Shown here: one piece after another, positions 43,222 to 49,966 of the stretch
Layout: each line of letters starts with the position of its first letter
How positions within the stretch are numbered: the stretch's first letter is position 1
Source: Collinsella tanakaei YIT 12063
GTDB lineage: Bacteria; Actinomycetota; Coriobacteriia; Coriobacteriales; Coriobacteriaceae
Direction of reading: 5' to 3'
Assembly: GCF_000225705.1 (NCBI RefSeq)
Contig: NZ_JH126467.1
Span: 383,435-447,434 of the forward strand
DNA length: 64,000 nt
Position numbers and translations under genes: made by a program
Notes under the pieces: model-generated
Databases searched by the model: none
What the model was told of the DNA's origin: nothing
What the model saw: only the letters and a program-made list of their open reading frames with translations

Positions 43222-45132
43222 CTACCAATCCACGGAGCGGGTTTTTCTGCCGTTCCGTCTCCGTCTGGGCGCGGGGTGCGCCGTATTGTCTGTTTTCGTT
43301 TCCGTACGGGCGCGGAAGAGCGCGTCCATGTCGGGATTGAGAATCTTTAGCGCCGCCATCGCGTAGTTGCGGCAGTCCAACGGCTCGTTGCGCTCGTGCC
43401 CCGGTATCTTCTCCCAGCGCCAGCGGTTGCCCGTGGAGCCAGTGGTCAAGACCATGCGTTCGCTGAGCAGGCCGTTGAAATAGTTCTCGTCATAGCCTTT
43501 TCCGCGCGGAAAGTGGGCGAAGTTGGGGCCGTGCTCCTGCACCTTCAGGCTCGACATGATGGACGATTTGCCAGCGTCCACGCCGATGGTGTACAGCCAG
43601 CACGTGGCGCGCTTGTCGCGTATCGCAACCTTGGTGGGGATGGAGGTGTATGGGATTCCCTCGCCGCCCTTGCCCTTGATGGCGAAGATGCGCGAGCCTT
43701 GCCTTGCACGGCACCGCTCGTAGACCTCCTGCGTGTAGTGTCCGCCTGAGTCCACGCAGGTCATCGAGATGCGGATACCTCCACCGTCCCTGTACCTGTA
43801 GACATGCTCCACCACGCCATCGAGACGCTGCCAGACCTCATCCGTGTCTGGCCTGCCCATGATGACGCCCTTTTCGATGCCCCACGTTTCGCCCCACTGG
43901 CCGTGGCCGACCACCTCGTATTCGAGTCGGTTGTCTTGGGTATCGACGCCGCACGTAAGGCACAGCACGCCATCTGGCAGCTCCACCTCCGTGCCGTCCG
44001 GGCGCGTGCCGTAGTCCTCACGGCGTGCCAACAGCTCGTCATCGGACGCGAGGTCTCCACGGTCTTCCCAGAGCTTGCCGAGAAGGGTGTTGTAAACGAC
44101 TTGGAGCTTCTGCGGGTCATCCTTGGCTTCGAGGAAACGTATAACGATCCGTTCCCACGGCACCCACGGGGACGCGAAGGCGTTGAGCCAGAAGCTGCGA
44201 ATGCCCTTCTCCTCGTAGGCGCTCGGGTTGTCAGCCCTCCACTTGTGCGGCGCGTCCCGCACCTCCTGCTCGGATGACAGGCATCCGCATGACGGGCAGC
44301 ACCAGTCAACGCCGCCCTTGATATGCCAGACCTTCTTGCCGTTGACCGTCTCGCTCCACGGCTCGAAGCGGATGTAATCGAAATCTATGTCGTGCCATTC
44401 GCCGCAGTGAGGGCACTCCACCACCCAACGCTCCTGCGTGCCGCCAGCGTAGGCGGTCTCGATATTGCTCGCGCCTTTAATCGTGGGGGTGGAGACCTCC
44501 ACGCTCTTGGCGTTGTAAAACGTGGTCTGTCGTGCTTCGGCGAGCGCCCACGGGTCTCCTTCCTTGCCCGCACTCTTCGCCCATCTATCGCGTTCGTCAC
44601 CGAAGATGTAGCGTGCGGGGGTGGAGGCTAGGGCGGACGGGGCGTTGGAGCCTGTCAGCATGAGCATGCCGCCAGGAAAGGACTTCTGGAGTACCGTCTT
44701 GGATGCCTTGCTGTCGCGCACGTCATGCACCTTGCGTTTCAGGCGCGGGCAGTCGCGCAGCATCGGCGCGATGCGTAGGCGGCTGAACTTCTTGGCGTCA
44801 TCCAGCGTTGGATGGACGAAGATGACCGTGCCGGGGTCTTGATCCATGACGTAGCCGAGCGCATTAAGCTCCACCTCGGTCTTGCCGACCTGCGATGCAG
44901 CGACAATCACTACCTTGCGCACCTTGGGGTCGGAAAACGCACGCATCGGCTCGCGCATGTACGGGGTTCGGCTCGTCCTCCACGGGCCGGCTTCGGCTGA
45001 GCTTTCGGCGGACAACCTACGGTGTCTGTCAGCCCACTCGTCCACGCTGATGTTCTCGGGAGGTTCGAAGTGGCGCACCGCGCGGGAGATCGTGCGGTTT
45101 AAATCACGTATCGCTTGATTCCTCGTCTTCAT
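43222..45132 (-). CDS. Terminase large subunit (lambda GpA-type)
   Basis: About 636 residues starting MKTRNQAIRDLNRTISRAVR at 45132. ISVDEWADRHRRLSAESSAE and WRTSRTPYMREPMRAFSDPK are the GpA N-terminal signatures. The ATPase has the deviant Walker A VAASQVGKT and a DERDRW acid motif. The nuclease region has LTCGVDTQDNRLEYEVVGHG and VDSGGHYTQEVYERC. GpA-type terminases cut at cos sites, so packaging is probably cohesive-end. It overlaps the small subunit gene by 29 bases. Confidence 0.95.
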   Translation of the reverse strand: MKTRNQAIRDLNRTISRAVRHFEPPENISVDEWADRHRRLSAESSAEAGPWRTSRTPYMREPMRAFSDPKVRKVVIVAASQVGKTEVELNALGYVMDQDPGTVIFVHPTLDDAKKFSRLRIAPMLRDCPRLKRKVHDVRDSKASKTVLQKSFPGGMLMLTGSNAPSALASTPARYIFGDERDRWAKSAGKEGDPWALAEARQTTFYNAKSVEVSTPTIKGASNIETAYAGGTQERWVVECPHCGEWHDIDFDYIRFEPWSETVNGKKVWHIKGGVDWCCPSCGCLSSEQEVRDAPHKWRADNPSAYEEKGIRSFWLNAFASPWVPWERIVIRFLEAKDDPQKLQVVYNTLLGKLWEDRGDLASDDELLARREDYGTRPDGTEVELPDGVLCLTCGVDTQDNRLEYEVVGHGQWGETWGIEKGVIMGRPDTDEVWQRLDGVVEHVYRYRDGGGIRISMTCVDSGGHYTQEVYERCRARQGSRIFAIKGKGGEGIPYTSIPTKVAIRDKRATCWLYTIGVDAGKSSIMSSLKVQEHGPNFAHFPRGKGYDENYFNGLLSERMVLTTGSTGNRWRWEKIPGHERNEPLDCRNYAMAALKILNPDMDALFRARTETKTDNTAHPAPRRRRNGRKTRSVDW

Positions 45133-45661
45133 CGTTCGCCGCGATCCATCCCTTCCGCTCGCGCACCATCTGCGCGTACACCTCGGGGTCGTATTCGTAT
45201 TCACTCAAGCTGTCGAGCACTTGGCTCATCTCCGCCTGTAGCAGCGCGCTAATCTCCTGCGCCGTCTTGCACCGCGCGGCGTCCACCGCCACGCGCCCGG
45301 GCACGGCCAACAGCATCGAGCGCACGGAGTACACCAGCGCCGTGACCGCGCTCTCCACGTCCTCGGCGCTGTGCATGCGACCTTCCAGCTCGGCGAGCTT
45401 CAATGCTTCTTGGTCTGCCTTGGCGCGTTTGTAGTCAGCATCTGCTTGGAGCTTCTTCTTCTCGGCTTCGGCGTCTCCCGCTCCCCTGCCCTTGGCGTTC
45501 TCCACCGCGAATGCGATGTACGCTTGTATCGTCTCATCGAAATCGTACTTGGCGGGCTTGCCCTCGGCGGTCAGCACGCCCTCGGTCACGAGCTGGTTCA
45601 CCCGCCGCTCGGTCAGGCCGAGCGCGTGGGCGATCCTACGCACGCCGACTTTCTCGGACAT
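45104..45661 (-). CDS. Terminase small subunit (Nu1-like)
   Basis: 185 residues. The N-terminal winged-helix GVRRIAHALGLTERRVNQLV, TEGVLTAEGKPAKYDFDETI is the Nu1 DNA-binding domain. A helical dimerisation region follows (AEKKKLQADADYKRAKADQE). It recognises the cos region for packaging. Order nu1-A-W-B is as in lambda. Confidence 0.9.
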   Translation of the reverse strand: MSEKVGVRRIAHALGLTERRVNQLVTEGVLTAEGKPAKYDFDETIQAYIAFAVENAKGRGAGDAEAEKKKLQADADYKRAKADQEALKLAELEGRMHSAEDVESAVTALVYSVRSMLLAVPGRVAVDAARCKTAQEISALLQAEMSQVLDSLSEYEYDPEVYAQMVRERKGWIAANDEDEESSDT

Positions 45662-45786
45662 AAAGCCCCCTTTGCAGGTAGGAGTCAGGGTATTTCAAAT
45701 TTTTGAAAGTTCGATTTATTTTGCGCTCGAAAGCGCCGCACGGGCCGACCACGCTGACAGAACCTATCGACCTGCGAGAACGACGG
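45662..45786. other. Gap upstream of the terminase genes, candidate cos region
   Basis: 125 bases without a gene, directly upstream of the small terminase gene, the position of cos in lambda. It contains TTTCAAATTTTTGAAAG and the short dyad GCGCTCGAAAGCGC. The nicking site cannot be determined by eye. Confidence 0.35.
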
Positions 45787-46458
45787 TCAGCATTGCGACA
45801 AGCGGTAGTTCAGCTTCTCCTGCATGAGCTTCGCCAGCGCCTTCTGGGTCGTTCCGTATATGTTCTCGTTGGTGACCATCTGCGGGATGGACAGCGTGGT
45901 AGCGGCCTTGTGCTCGGCACCGGGATGGACGTATGACTTGCGCCCGCCCTTGGGGCCGTTGGATTTCCCGCCCTTCGCCCTCATAGTCGTTCCACCGATT
46001 CGCTGCATAGGTGGCTTGATGCCGCCCATGTACATGTAGGGCGACTTGGCGGAGTACGCGCCGCCCATGCTTCCCGGCTTGCCCACTGGCGCCATCGCCT
46101 TCTTGTGCCCTTTCAGGATCTCCACCTTGATGGTGTATCGGCGCCCGCCCGCTGGTGCCGCAGCGGGCGCGGGCTTGAAGTGGAGCACTGTGAGCATGCG
46201 GCTGCGATACGTCATCTGAAAGTCGCGCACGCCCCCGGTGATGGAGCACCTGCCCTGGAACCTCTTGGAGTTGGGGTTGATCTCGCCCTTGGCTATCTTG
46301 TAGCGCCCCGTGGTGATGTCGGCCACGGTCTTCGGCGCTGAGCGCTTCATGTCGGTGATGGTGCGGTTCATCGCCTGCGCGTACTTGTCGCCCTTCTTGG
46401 TGAGCTGCTTGCTCAGCGACTTGACGTCTATCGTCGCGCTCAACTTGATACCGGGCAC
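45787..46458 (-). CDS. Minor tail protein Z-like (GPZ family)
   Basis: About 223 residues. The GTG at 46458 is preferred (AGGAGG eight bases upstream). SATIDVKSLSKQLTKKGDKY, AQAMNRTITDMKRSAPKTVA and a basic, glycine-rich middle (RIGGTTMRAKGGKSNGPKGG) resemble prophage minor tail protein Z. It is unusual that it lies upstream of the terminase instead of among the neck genes. It is the first gene of the head operon. Confidence 0.65.
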   Translation of the reverse strand: MPGIKLSATIDVKSLSKQLTKKGDKYAQAMNRTITDMKRSAPKTVADITTGRYKIAKGEINPNSKRFQGRCSITGGVRDFQMTYRSRMLTVLHFKPAPAAAPAGGRRYTIKVEILKGHKKAMAPVGKPGSMGGAYSAKSPYMYMGGIKPPMQRIGGTTMRAKGGKSNGPKGGRKSYVHPGAEHKAATTLSIPQMVTNENIYGTTQKALAKLMQEKLNYRLSQC

Positions 46459-46751
46459 GAGCTCCACCTCCTATGTATATGGAAAAGGACGGGCTCGGAT
46501 GTGCGTCCGTTCGTCCCGTCCTTTGACCATCGCGCTTACTCGCGCACCTTAGTTATATCAGCGATTCGCGTTTAATGCCGTCCAACATCTGCCAGATTAT
46601 CTAGATTCGTCCAGCGCGTTCAGAATCGTCCAGAATATTTATTTTTCGCGCAGCGCCCCGCCCGTCTCCACGGGGGGGGAGGGGAATAGCCGCGCAGCGC
46701 CACGGTGTCGGCGCATGAAAAAAGCCCCCGCGTCTCCACGGGGGCGGTCGG
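46459..46751. other. Non-coding region upstream of the head operon
   Basis: About 290 bases. A dyad AAAGGACGGG/CCCGTCCTTT (46484-46524) lies just before the first head gene and is followed by TTTT on the minus strand. Direct repeats AGATTCGTCCAG (46603-46614) and AGAATCGTCCAG (46622-46633) have a third partial copy at 46578-46586. A G8 run lies at 46672-46679 and a terminator at 46718-46745. No gene is seen. Late promoter, antitermination or packaging signals are likely here. Confidence 0.6.
46718..46745 (-). terminator. Terminator of the small three-gene operon
   Basis: GCCCCCG pairs with CGGGGGC around an 8-base loop, with a run of six T on the minus strand. Directly after the gene ending at 46752. 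Confidence 0.88.
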
Positions 46752-46940
46752 CTAGGCCTTCTTGTTCTCGCGCTCCATATCCTCGCGGATGAGGCGCTTG
46801 ACGTATGTGGCGAACGCGCCGCGCGTGTCGGCGAACGCCAACAGGTCGGCTTCGGACGGGTAGAACGCCACCATCTTGCGCGTCACGTGCTCGCGAACGT
46901 ACTTGGCCGACGCCCTGCGCTGGGCTTCCGATTGAGCCAT
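46752..46940 (-). CDS. Ribbon-helix-helix-like small protein
   Basis: 62 residues: MAQSEAQRRASAKYVREHVT, RKMVAFYPSEADLLAFADTR, then two helices (FATYVKRLIREDMERENKKA). The beta strand with alternating residues (TRKMVAFY) followed by two helices fits an Arc/MetJ-like DNA-binding fold common in Gram-positive phages. GGAGG precedes the ATG. Last gene of a small operon whose promoter holds a palindrome; it may be the autorepressor. Confidence 0.78.
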   Translation of the reverse strand: MAQSEAQRRASAKYVREHVTRKMVAFYPSEADLLAFADTRGAFATYVKRLIREDMERENKKA

Positions 46941-46942
46941 GG

Positions 46943-47035
46943 CTACCTCCGCTTCCTGAACAACACGGTGTCCGCCAGCTTGTAGCCGATGGCGCCGAAT
47001 ATGCCCGCGACCACGGCGAATGCGAACATGCTCAT
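46943..47035 (-). CDS. Small single-helix membrane protein
   Basis: 30 residues: MSMFAFAVVAGIFGAIGYKL, then ADTVLFRKRR. One membrane helix with a basic C-terminus, with GGGGAGG seven bases upstream of the ATG. Two bases separate it from the next start. Small proteins of this kind are often toxins, lysis modulators or exclusion factors, but nothing decides between them. Confidence 0.7.
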   Translation of the reverse strand: MSMFAFAVVAGIFGAIGYKLADTVLFRKRR

Positions 47036-47104
47036 GATTCCTCCCCATACATGCTTTAGAATGGTTGTGCAGGGGCACCGCGCCAACGGCACCCCCATCG
47101 ACTG

Positions 47105-47254
47105 CTAGGGTTCCCTGAAATGCTTGCCGGCTGTTCTCGGAACCCTGCTTCTTCGGACGCGCTCGATTAGGGATTCGAGCAGATGCTCACCGACCTTGCC
47201 GAAGATTCCGCCGATGAGACCGCCTATCGCGGTGCTTACAAGAAACTCAATCAC
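47105..47254 (-). CDS. Small amphipathic/membrane-like protein
   Basis: 49 residues from a GTG start (AGGTAG upstream): VIEFLVSTAIGGLIGGIFGK, VGEHLLESLIERVRRS and a basic tail. Glycine-rich hydrophobic N-terminus followed by an amphipathic basic helix. First gene after the promoter at 47307-47335. No family recognised. Confidence 0.55.
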   Translation of the reverse strand: MIEFLVSTAIGGLIGGIFGKVGEHLLESLIERVRRSRVPRTAGKHFREP

Positions 47255-47306
47255 ATATCTACCTGCTTTCTAACATGGGTCGCGCCTTCCGCTCCCCGTT
47301 GGCACT

Positions 47307-47335
47307 ATTATATAACGGCGACGTTATATGTGCAA
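47307..47335 (-). promoter_or_regulatory. Strong promoter with embedded palindrome
   Basis: On the minus strand TTGCAC (47330-47335) and TATAAT (47307-47312) are 17 bases apart. The spacer is filled by a palindrome with perfect 8-base arms ATATAACG/CGTTATAT and a 4-base centre (47310-47329). RNA polymerase and a dimeric repressor would compete here. It drives the three small genes ending at 46752. Confidence 0.8.
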
Positions 47336-47378
47336 GCTATAATTGCAACATTTCCGCAGCTAGATAGCAAAAAAGCCC

Positions 47379-47400
47379 CGCAGGCAGATGCCCACGGGGC
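47379..47400 (-). terminator. Terminator after the antirepressor gene
   Basis: GCCCCG pairs with CGGGGC around a short loop, followed by six T on the minus strand. Together with the terminator at 46718-46745 it isolates the small operon. Confidence 0.85.
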
Positions 47401-47407
47401 GCGAGGT

Positions 47408-48202
47408 CTAGCCGACCACTTCGAGTTGCAGCGGCGGTTGGTACGCCGGGGCGCAGTATCGACGCGCCATCCACTCCAGTCCCTTCGGCGTCACGAGCGC
47501 GTAGGGGTCGCGCACGCGGCGCTCGCCGTCCGGCGCGGTGAAGGACGTGGCTATGTTGGTCAGGTAGCCGCGCTCCACCGCCCTTGCCGTGGCGCGGTTG
47601 GTGCGCTGCTCCATCATGTGGTCTACGCGCAGGAGCTGGAACAGGCGGCGGCGCGACATGGAGCCGTCCAGTTGGCGCAGTAGACCGGATGCCTGCGTGA
47701 TCGTGTACGCTCCGTCCGCATCGAGGAACGCGTCGGCCATCGCGGCCTTCGGGGCGAGGACGGCGTTCTCCCCAGCCAGCATGTCGATGTCAGCGCGCTA
47801 GCGCTCGATGGTGTCCCGCGCGATGAGGATGGCGCGCGCCATGGTCTGCTCAGGCGTCTCGTCGGGAACCTCCACCATGTAACCGCCGCGCTTGCGGATG
47901 GACGGGAGGACTTCGTGCGTGACCCAGCGCTGGAACGCCTTGGCTTCCGGCTTGCGCGAACGCATGACCAGTTTGTAGAAGCCGGGTTCTGAGATTATGT
48001 TCGCTTCACCTTGACGCCCTAAGTTGAACTTAGCTCGTTCGTCATCATCAAGCGAATTGACCGCAACGGTTGGGTTGGTAAGCTCAAGCGCATCGCAAAC
48101 GTCTTTCGCCACGAACCAAGGCTCGCCCGTCTCATCGCGCAGAGCCCTGATGACCCCGAACTCTTCATTTTCGAATGGTATGATTGATGACGCTGCATTC
48201 AT
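47408..48202 (-). pseudogene. Phage antirepressor (BRO-N + KilAC) split by an in-frame amber codon
   Basis: The start is the ATG at 48202 (AAAGGAG upstream): MNAASSIIPFENEEFGVIRA, then the BRO-N core WFVAKDVCDALELTNPTVAV and FQRWVTHEVLPSIRKRGGYM. The frame meets TAG at 47798-47800 (ATC GAG CGC TAG CGC GCT GAC) and continues in the same frame as ADIDMLAGENAVLAPKAAMA, then ITQASGLLRQLDGSMSRRRL and LVTPKGLEWMARRYC, the KilAC (ANT) domain, to 47408. A CAG-to-TAG change explains it. Other phage genes here use TAG as stop, so general recoding is unlikely. An internal ATG at 47782 could express KilAC alone. Confidence 0.85.
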
Positions 48203-48275
48203 ATGCAGCTCCTTTCTGGGTCTTCGAGACCCTGCCACGGGGGCATCCGATTATCTTGGTGGATTGGCGGATGCC

Positions 48276-48470
48276 CTATTTTTCTGCCTTCGCGCGGTCT
48301 TCGCGCTCGACCTTTTCTATGATCGCTTGGCGTATGAACTCGCCACGGCTGCCGCCTTCGCGCGCTATCTCGTCCAGTCGCTCTATCGCTCTGGCGTTCT
48401 TCTTTCGATGAAGCACGGTGCTCATCCGGTAGAGCGTCTTCCTGTCGTAGCGCTGCTTCGGAGTCTCCAT
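48276..48470 (-). CDS. Ribbon-helix-helix-like small protein
   Basis: 64 residues: METPKQRYDRKTLYRMSTVL, HRKKNARAIERLDEIAREGG, SRGEFIRQAIIEKVEREDRA. A beta strand followed by two helices, Arc/CopG-like. AAGGAGG lies seven bases upstream of the ATG at 48470. It precedes the antirepressor, and the long regulatory region 48480-48742 is directly upstream. Confidence 0.75.
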   Translation of the reverse strand: METPKQRYDRKTLYRMSTVLHRKKNARAIERLDEIAREGGSRGEFIRQAIIEKVEREDRAKAEK

Positions 48471-48591
48471 TCCGTTCACCTCCTTCTCTTGTTGGTCTTA
48501 ACCATAATCGAACGAAAGCCCATGTAGAATGATGTATTTCGGCGCTCCACAAATGCGGGAAGCGTCCAAATGTTTAGGCTCATGTTTGATT

Positions 48592-48641
48592 AAGCGCGTG
48601 TAACTCTAGTTAGTTCGAATAAGAGTCTGTAAGAGCAATTA
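48592..48641. repeat. Paired 21-base repeat containing TAACTCTAGTTA (right pair)
   Basis: Copy three (48592-48612) matches the left pair at 21965-22015 at all but one or two positions. A degenerate fourth copy (48621-48641; AAGAG..TGTAA..AATTA) lies 29 bases further, the same spacing as in the left pair. It lies in the non-coding region upstream of the RHH/antirepressor genes. Confidence 0.7.
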
Positions 48642-48650
48642 GAAAATCCC

Positions 48651-48672
48651 ATTTGCATAGGTTTATGCAAAT
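48651..48672. promoter_or_regulatory. Perfect palindrome, probable operator
   Basis: ATTTGCATA and TATGCAAAT are perfect 9-base arms around GGTT. No T-run follows, so an operator is more likely than a terminator. It lies between the late-regulator gene and the leftward RHH/antirepressor genes. Confidence 0.7.
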
Positions 48673-48691
48673 AACGAATAAAAAGAAATAT

Positions 48692-48734
48692 CGGCGGCGG
48701 TGGTAATCTCCATAATTCGGAGCCATCGCCGCCG
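48692..48734 (-). terminator. Terminator of the late-regulator gene
   Basis: CGGCGGCGGTGG pairs with CCATCGCCGCCG (one mismatch), followed on the minus strand by ATATTTCTTTTTATT. It ends the early transcript after the gene at 48743. Confidence 0.82.
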
Positions 48735-48742
48735 TCATAGAT

Positions 48743-49201
48743 CTAGAACAGCGCCGCCTGCCCCATGCCGTCCTTGGCCCGCGCGATGCCCACGGAGTCC
48801 ACCCATTCGAGGGCGCGTTGAAGCTCGATGTAGGCTTGGCTGCGCGAGATGTACAGCGCGCAGGCCAGCGTGTCGATGGTCATGTCCTCGATGTAGTAGA
48901 GCTCGAGCGCATCGCCCCAGAGCGAGTGGTGCGGGTTGGCGGCGCGCACCCCGCGGCACACGGCGCGGGCGTCCTCCACCACGGAGAGCATGTCGGCGCG
49001 CTCGCGGCGGAAGCGCTCTTCCATGTCCATGCGCGAGTCGGTGAGCGTGCGTGCGTCCGTGCTGCCCGAGCCATGCCCGATTGAGTCGTAGGACTGCGCC
49101 TTGCACGTCTCGCGCGAGAGCATCGCCTGCACCATGTAGGGGTGGCGCTCGATGCGGCGCACGGTGTCCCGCGCGATCTCGAAGTATTCCTCTGCTGTCA
49201 A
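48743..49201 (-). CDS. Sigma-region-4-like phage transcription regulator (RinA/ArpU-like)
   Basis: 152 residues, TTG start with GGAGG upstream. The C-terminal helices ALELYYIEDMTIDTLACALY, ISRSQAYIELQRALEWV form a sigma-70 region-4-type helix-turn-helix. The N-terminal part (MTAEEYFEIARDTVRRIERH..) is helical. Proteins of this type at the end of the early operon activate late promoters in Gram-positive phages (RinA, ArpU). Its targets are probably in 46459-46751 or 48480-48742. Confidence 0.82.
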   Translation of the reverse strand: MTAEEYFEIARDTVRRIERHPYMVQAMLSRETCKAQSYDSIGHGSGSTDARTLTDSRMDMEERFRRERADMLSVVEDARAVCRGVRAANPHHSLWGDALELYYIEDMTIDTLACALYISRSQAYIELQRALEWVDSVGIARAKDGMGQAALF

Positions 49202-49268
49202 ATGGACGCACCTCCGTTAGTCGGCATATTATCCCACGTTCTAAGGGGGTAATGCAAAGGACGCCCAG

Positions 49269-49373
49269 CTAGACAACCAAAAGACCAGCGGTGCAGCGCG
49301 CGAGGTAGAGCAGCGCGTTGAGCGCGATGAGAAGCGCGATGAGCTTGCCGACCAGCCGCATGAATTCGTCCAT
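49269..49373 (-). CDS. Small membrane protein
   Basis: 34 residues: MDEFMRLVGKLIALLIALNA, LLYLARCTAGLLVV. Almost entirely one hydrophobic helix with a charged N-terminus. The ATG follows the stop of the preceding small gene by a few bases, with GGTGAG upstream. Function unknown. Confidence 0.6.
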   Translation of the reverse strand: MDEFMRLVGKLIALLIALNALLYLARCTAGLLVV

Positions 49374-49376
49374 GTC

Positions 49377-49544
49377 TCACCATCCCATCCCCGCGACCAT
49401 GCGCCCCATCGCGATGTCGGCGATGACGAGCGCGAGCGCGGACGCGATGAGGAGCAGCGCGGCGGTGATGCCGATTATGAAGGCGCGGAAGATGCGGAAG
49501 GCGGTCGGGGTGGGCTTCATATGCAATGGCTCGTGTCGCTTCAT
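49377..49544 (-). CDS. Small membrane protein
   Basis: 55 residues: MKRHEPLHMKPTPTAFRIFR, AFIIGITAALLLIASALALV, then IADIAMGRMVAGMGW. One strong membrane helix. It overlaps the dUTPase stop by four bases, with GGGAG upstream; an internal ATG at 49520 is an alternative. Function unknown. Confidence 0.65.
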   Translation of the reverse strand: MKRHEPLHMKPTPTAFRIFRAFIIGITAALLLIASALALVIADIAMGRMVAGMGW

Positions 49545-49966
49545 CGTCCGCTGCTCCCGAATCCATCGGCGCCGCGCTCCGTGGCGTCCAGCTCCGCGAC
49601 CTCCACCGTGTCCACGCGCGGGGACGGCACAATTAGCAGCTGCGCGATGCGGTCGCCGCGCTCGATGTCGTAGGCAGCGTCGCCGTGGTTGATCAATCCG
49701 ACCTTGATGGTGCCGCGGTAGTTCGGGTCGATGAGTCCGGGTGCGTTCACGACCGTCACCATGTCGCGGCACGCCATGCCCGAGCGCGGCAGGACGAGCG
49801 CGGCGTACCCTTGCGGCACGGCGATATGTACGCCAGTCTCCACCATGCGGACGCGCCCCGCGTGGATGCGGCACGGCTCGGACGCGTAAAGGTCGAGCGC
49901 CGCGTCATCATCGCGGGAGTACGCGGGGAGAGCCGCGCCATCGTCTATGTTAACGTGTAGTTCCAT
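49541..49966 (-). CDS. dut: dUTPase
   Basis: 141 residues with all five trimeric dUTPase motifs: AALDLYASEP (1), ALVLPRSGMA (2), VNAPGLIDPNYRGTIKVGLI (3, with the catalytic aspartate), GDRIAQLLIVP (4) and RGADGFGSSGR (5, P-loop-like). It converts dUTP to dUMP and keeps uracil out of phage DNA. Length is normal. It overlaps the HNH gene start region by 17 bases. Confidence 0.96.
   Translation of the reverse strand: MELHVNIDDGAALPAYSRDDDAALDLYASEPCRIHAGRVRMVETGVHIAVPQGYAALVLPRSGMACRDMVTVVNAPGLIDPNYRGTIKVGLINHGDAAYDIERGDRIAQLLIVPSPRVDTVEVAELDATERGADGFGSSGR

Noticed and set aside
47408-48202. Stop-codon recoding (TAG read as glutamine) throughout the phage
   Set aside because: TAG ends many phage genes at sensible places, for example the terminase and the XkdX-like gene, so a single nonsense change is simpler.
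49198-49632. Leftward frame of 144 codons over the small membrane genes and dUTPase end
   Set aside because: Arginine/histidine-rich shadow frame; the two small membrane genes and dUTPase in other frames explain the sequence better.
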